A stretch of DNA of 64,000 nt from Amylibacter marinus (GTDB lineage Bacteria > Pseudomonadota > Alphaproteobacteria > Rhodobacterales > Rhodobacteraceae), in NCBI RefSeq assembly GCF_030160015.1, contig NZ_BSNN01000004.1:310001-374000 (forward strand), in the 5' to 3' direction. Within the stretch, counting starts at the first letter, position 1, and each line of letters begins with the position of its first letter. A program made the translations under genes and the position numbers. Shown in pieces: positions 61,529 to 64,000 of the stretch. The notes beneath the pieces were generated by a model. The model searched no databases, had not been told where the DNA came from, and saw only the letters and a list, made by a program, of their open reading frames with translations.

Positions 61529-62538
61529 GCCCATCCTCCCGAGGACATCAACCCTAGGTCCTCTAGTTGATGCCAACCAGAGAATTTCTCGCTTTTGCCC
61601 GTGTATAGTATTGGCGATTTAGAGGAAAATTCGGCATAGGGTTCATATTCTCTACCCGCCGCATAGTGTTGTTTTCTAACGGTTTCGTCCCGCGCCTTCT
61701 CTGCAAAGCTATGGATAAATTTGGCATGCAGAAGGCACCCTGAAATACGTTGTCCGCCATCGCGCGCATACACAATATTCAAGCTGCGCGGCAAAATGGA
61801 ATGCGTAGAGCTGACATAGGTGTTCCCGCGCGTCCATTTCACAAGTGGTATTTTATTCAGCGCGGGCCCGTACTGGGGTTTTTGTTCGAAAAACACGCGC
61901 TGTCGCACCCCGCCCTGAATCCACAGATTGCCGTATTTGGGGTTGACGGAATAGACGTAGTTTCCGCTATCAAAATAGGGGTTAACCTCCATCGGGTTAT
62001 CCCCGGCCTTGTAAACCACACGATTGATTTCCTGTTTTGGATACAGATCCAACAACAATGTACCAAAAGAGCGAATAGATGATGCATCTAGCCAATCAGT
62101 TAGTGCCGAAATAGGACGTTGGTCGCAAAACGGATAGACGAAAAATTCATCGACATCGACCACCAAGCACCAATGACCATCTGCATATTTATTCTGCAAA
62201 AAATTCAACCAATGCACACCAAAGCCCGCCCTCTTGTAGCTGGCTTTGGTGTGCCAGATTGATGTATCAGGCTGTTTTTTTAGGTATTCCAGTGTCCCGT
62301 CTTTGGATCCGTTATCCACAAAGATGAATTTGTTAACGCCCAATTTACGATAGTATTCAAAGAAGAACGGCAAGCGAACGGCCTCGTCCCGTACGGTTGA
62401 AAACAGTATGATGTCTTTCTTGCGGATATTATTGGTACGGTTTTTTACGCAGGACAAATCCCTAGTGCCGCGCCGAATGGCACGCAGGCGGCGGCGTTTC
62501 CGCTCTAGGCGTAGCCGATATCGTCCAAATAGGTTCAC
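61525..62538 (-). CDS. Family 2-type glycosyltransferase (Glyco_tranf_2_4 / DUF23-like)
   Basis: A 337-residue GT-A fold protein. The N-terminus is strongly basic (RYRLRLERKRRRLRAIRRGT). FSTVRDEAVRLPFFFEYYRK, FIFVDNGSKDGTLEYL and CLVVDVDEFFVYP (the DxD metal site) follow the group of transferases related to GT92 and Glyco_tranf_2_4. The remainder has SFGTLLLDLYPK and a histidine-rich C-terminal part (LLHAKFIHSFAEKA). It begins 9 bases after the GT1 gene and is coupled by ATGA to the GT14-like gene. Sugar and acceptor are unknown. Confidence 0.84.
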   Translation of the reverse strand: MNLFGRYRLRLERKRRRLRAIRRGTRDLSCVKNRTNNIRKKDIILFSTVRDEAVRLPFFFEYYRKLGVNKFIFVDNGSKDGTLEYLKKQPDTSIWHTKASYKRAGFGVHWLNFLQNKYADGHWCLVVDVDEFFVYPFCDQRPISALTDWLDASSIRSFGTLLLDLYPKQEINRVVYKAGDNPMEVNPYFDSGNYVYSVNPKYGNLWIQGGVRQRVFFEQKPQYGPALNKIPLVKWTRGNTYVSSTHSILPRSLNIVYARDGGQRISGCLLHAKFIHSFAEKARDETVRKQHYAAGREYEPYAEFSSKSPILYTGKSEKFSGWHQLEDLGLMSSGGWA

Positions 62539-62547
62539 TAGGTCAAC

Positions 62548-63786
62548 TTAATCATAACTTCTATGGTTTGAATAAACGCTGTTAAAAAAATGTGTCCAAT
62601 TAATGACAAAAGCAGGCATATCGGTAAACACTGGATCAACAGTTCTTGTATTGTTTTTGGATGCGTAGCGCAATATCGTTTCAGCCCACCTATTTTGTGC
62701 GGTTGCGGGGATAAATTCGCCACTCCGAGGTAATATCTCTTGAAACACCGGTATATCCGAGCAAATCACATCTCGACCACAGGCCAGAGCCTCGATCGCT
62801 GGTAGACCAAAGCCCTCGACATAACTTGGGAACAGCAGTGCTTTGCTGGCCTTCAGGGCTGATGCTACTTGCTGATCCGAGAAATTATTGTATTCAAAAA
62901 TATGCTGACCCCGCATCGGGTGATTATCAAGACTGTGAAAAAATTCCTGGGTTTCCCACCCGCGCTTTCCCACCAGTAGTAGATTGGGGATATCGGCCGT
63001 TGGCAATGTTTTCCCGTAATTTTCCCAGATATTTAGAAGCATCTGTATATTTTTGCGCGGTTCGATCGTGCCTAGACACAGAAAAGATGGCCGATCATTA
63101 ATGTGCAATGCCATAACAGAATCCAGATCAGGGACCGTGTGCACCAAATAGTGCACCGAGGTTTCACACACGCTCCTTGGATTCTTGACCCTAATCACCC
63201 GCTGCACACATGCCTCGGTATATTCAGAATTACAAATTATCTGATCCGCATATTTCGCCACATTGCCCAACATGCGATCAAACCGTTGACTGACCTCAGG
63301 ATTGCAAAACTCTGGGAAATCAATCGGGATCACATCATGGATCATTACCATCACCCTGTCGCACTTCCCGGCCTTTAAATCAGACATCGTAGAATCAGAA
63401 AGGTTGGAATGGCTGGGATTGAAATACGTAAAAGGGCCATCGAATTGCCCCCTTAGATTTGTAATTATTTCCGCAAGTCTTGCCTGCATCAGCGCCAAGT
63501 CGCGCATCGAAGTAAGGATACGGCGAAACAGCTTAGTACGTTTAAACCGCAGGCGATCTATCCCCCGCGCCCTTTGCCATTGATTGGTTTCAGACATCCG
63601 AAGCAGGCGCTGCATTCCGTGGCGATCAAACAGAAAATGAACCCGTTTAGACCTGTATACGAAATAGGGGTTTTCACAGCGATCTAGGGCATCTAGCACA
63701 GCTGCGCGCATCACGCGATCTATGCCTGTATCGTGACCCATGGTAAATCGGGACACGAAGCGCGTTATATCTAAAATCAAGTTCAT
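62548..63786 (-). CDS. GT4-type (glycosyltransferase group 1) enzyme
   Basis: A 412-residue GT-B fold transferase, probably retaining. The N-terminus LILDITRFVSRFTMGHDTGI with DRVMRAAVLDAL resembles the group that begins with GIxR rather than a plain GG motif. VMIHDVIPIDFPEF and CNSEYTEACVQRVI follow. The donor domain has FLCLGTIEPRKNIQMLLNIW, LLLVGKRGWETQEFF and the E-x7-E motif PSYVEGFGLPAIEALACGRD with its glutamates. A hairpin covers its ribosome site, between it and galU. Mannosyl or other transfer cannot be told. Confidence 0.88.
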   Translation of the reverse strand: MNLILDITRFVSRFTMGHDTGIDRVMRAAVLDALDRCENPYFVYRSKRVHFLFDRHGMQRLLRMSETNQWQRARGIDRLRFKRTKLFRRILTSMRDLALMQARLAEIITNLRGQFDGPFTYFNPSHSNLSDSTMSDLKAGKCDRVMVMIHDVIPIDFPEFCNPEVSQRFDRMLGNVAKYADQIICNSEYTEACVQRVIRVKNPRSVCETSVHYLVHTVPDLDSVMALHINDRPSFLCLGTIEPRKNIQMLLNIWENYGKTLPTADIPNLLLVGKRGWETQEFFHSLDNHPMRGQHIFEYNNFSDQQVASALKASKALLFPSYVEGFGLPAIEALACGRDVICSDIPVFQEILPRSGEFIPATAQNRWAETILRYASKNNTRTVDPVFTDMPAFVINWTHFFNSVYSNHRSYD

Positions 63787-63788
63787 GC

Positions 63789-63811
63789 GCTCTTCTTATC
63801 GATAGAAGAGC
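63789..63811 (-). promoter_or_regulatory. Hairpin between galU and the GT4-type gene, covering the ribosome site
   Basis: GCTCTTCT, TATCGAT, AGAAGAGC: a perfect 8-base-pair stem. On the minus strand the 3' arm includes AGAAGAG, the only purine-rich ribosome site, two bases before the GT gene ATG at 63786. It might act as a weak attenuator or hide the ribosome site; there is no U-run. Confidence 0.55.
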
Positions 63812-63821
63812 AAAATGACCA

Positions 63822-64000
63822 CTATTGCGCGGCGCGGCGAATTTCCACGGTCTGTACAAGGAAATCCATGAACTCATCTGACAGCTCTTCACGGGCTAGA
63901 CCAAAGGCCACCGTGGCCTGTAGGAACCCCGCCTTTGACCCGCAATCATACCGCTGACCATCAAACCGTAATCCGTAGATATTGTCAGATTTCTGAATTT
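63822..64000 (-). CDS. galU: UTP-glucose-1-phosphate uridylyltransferase, C-terminal part (cut by window edge)
   Basis: The last 59 codons of a minus-strand gene that runs past base 64000. The visible residues include SDNIYGLRFDGQRYDCGSK, then AGFLQATVAFGLAREELSDE, and end in VEIRRAAQ before a TAG. This is the conserved GalU C-terminus, with the GxRxDCGSKxGxLxA motif. GalU makes UDP-glucose from UTP and glucose 1-phosphate, the donor for many surface glycans, which fits the glycosyltransferase genes that follow it on the same strand. Only the C-terminus can be judged. Confidence 0.9.
   Translation of the reverse strand, partial: IQKSDNIYGLRFDGQRYDCGSKAGFLQATVAFGLAREELSDEFMDFLVQTVEIRRAAQ

Noticed and set aside
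1-64000. CRISPR array, insertion sequence, prophage or toxin-antitoxin module
   Set aside because: No regularly spaced repeats, transposase, integrase, phage structural or paired toxin genes were seen on either strand.

Overview
The window looks like chromosomal DNA of an alphaproteobacterium, most probably a member of the Roseobacter group (Rhodobacterales). I infer this from the gene families and their arrangement: gltD upstream of gltB, separate polyamine, xylose and BMP-type nucleoside importers, an HpsN-like sulfonate dehydrogenase, and the lptCAB-hpf-ptsN block without rpoN, followed by a sulfotransferase and a core-2/I-branching glycosyltransferase. Base composition looks moderate (near 50-55% GC by eye) and even across the window. 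I see no insertion sequence, prophage, integrase or CRISPR array. Coding density is very high, with many 1- or 4-base overlaps between genes.

Layout. 1-8.6 kb, minus strand: queG (cut by the window edge), an FzlA/GST-like gene, mtgA, then glutamate synthase gltD-gltB with a promoter and a terminator. 8.7-13.5 kb: uppP; an NDUFA9-like NAD-binding protein; a small secreted membrane-anchored peptide; a three-gene operon (adenylate-forming ligase, GNAT acyltransferase, free acyl carrier protein); and tRNA-Leu(CAG). 13.7-25 kb: a polyamine regulon. The minus-strand half has a GntR/FCD regulator, a PuuA-like ligase, an aminotransferase and a PuuB-like oxidase. The plus-strand half has potFGHI, a second PuuA-like ligase and an agmatinase-family enzyme. 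Both halves carry the same TTTGATCAAA-type operator in their promoters. 25-36 kb: a small lysine-rich secreted protein and a KAS III-like enzyme, then a xylose regulon (aldo/keto reductase, xylB, xylA, galM; divergent xylFHG; ROK-type xylR).

36.2-39.2 kb: a di-haem cytochrome of the DUF1111 type and a secreted FG-GAP/ASPIC-UnbV protein, coupled by overlapping codons to xylR. 39.3-44.5 kb: marC, then gcvT-gcvH-gcvP behind a tandem glycine riboswitch. 44.6-46.7 kb: an HpsN-like dehydrogenase and an exported MsrA. 46.7-54.5 kb: an eight-gene minus-strand operon for nucleoside uptake and breakdown (ribokinase, nucleoside hydrolase, 2-oxoglutarate/Fe(II) oxygenase, BMP-family binding protein, ABC ATPase, two permeases, cytidine deaminase). 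54.6-58.4 kb: a short RNase D, LPS transport lptC-lptA-lptB, hibernation factor hpf and ptsN. 58.4-64 kb, minus strand: galU (partial), two glycosyltransferases, a GT14-like protein and a double-domain sulfotransferase, together resembling a sulfated surface-glycan locus.

Most of the window is nutrient capture (polyamines, pentose, nucleosides) plus central nitrogen and one-carbon metabolism. The parts least explained by known systems are the ligase-GNAT-ACP operon next to tRNA-Leu, the cytochrome/FG-GAP pair behind xylR, the oxygenase in the nucleoside operon, and the sulfotransferase/GT14 cluster. A recurring detail is a GC-rich hairpin directly after each of the three solute-binding-protein genes.
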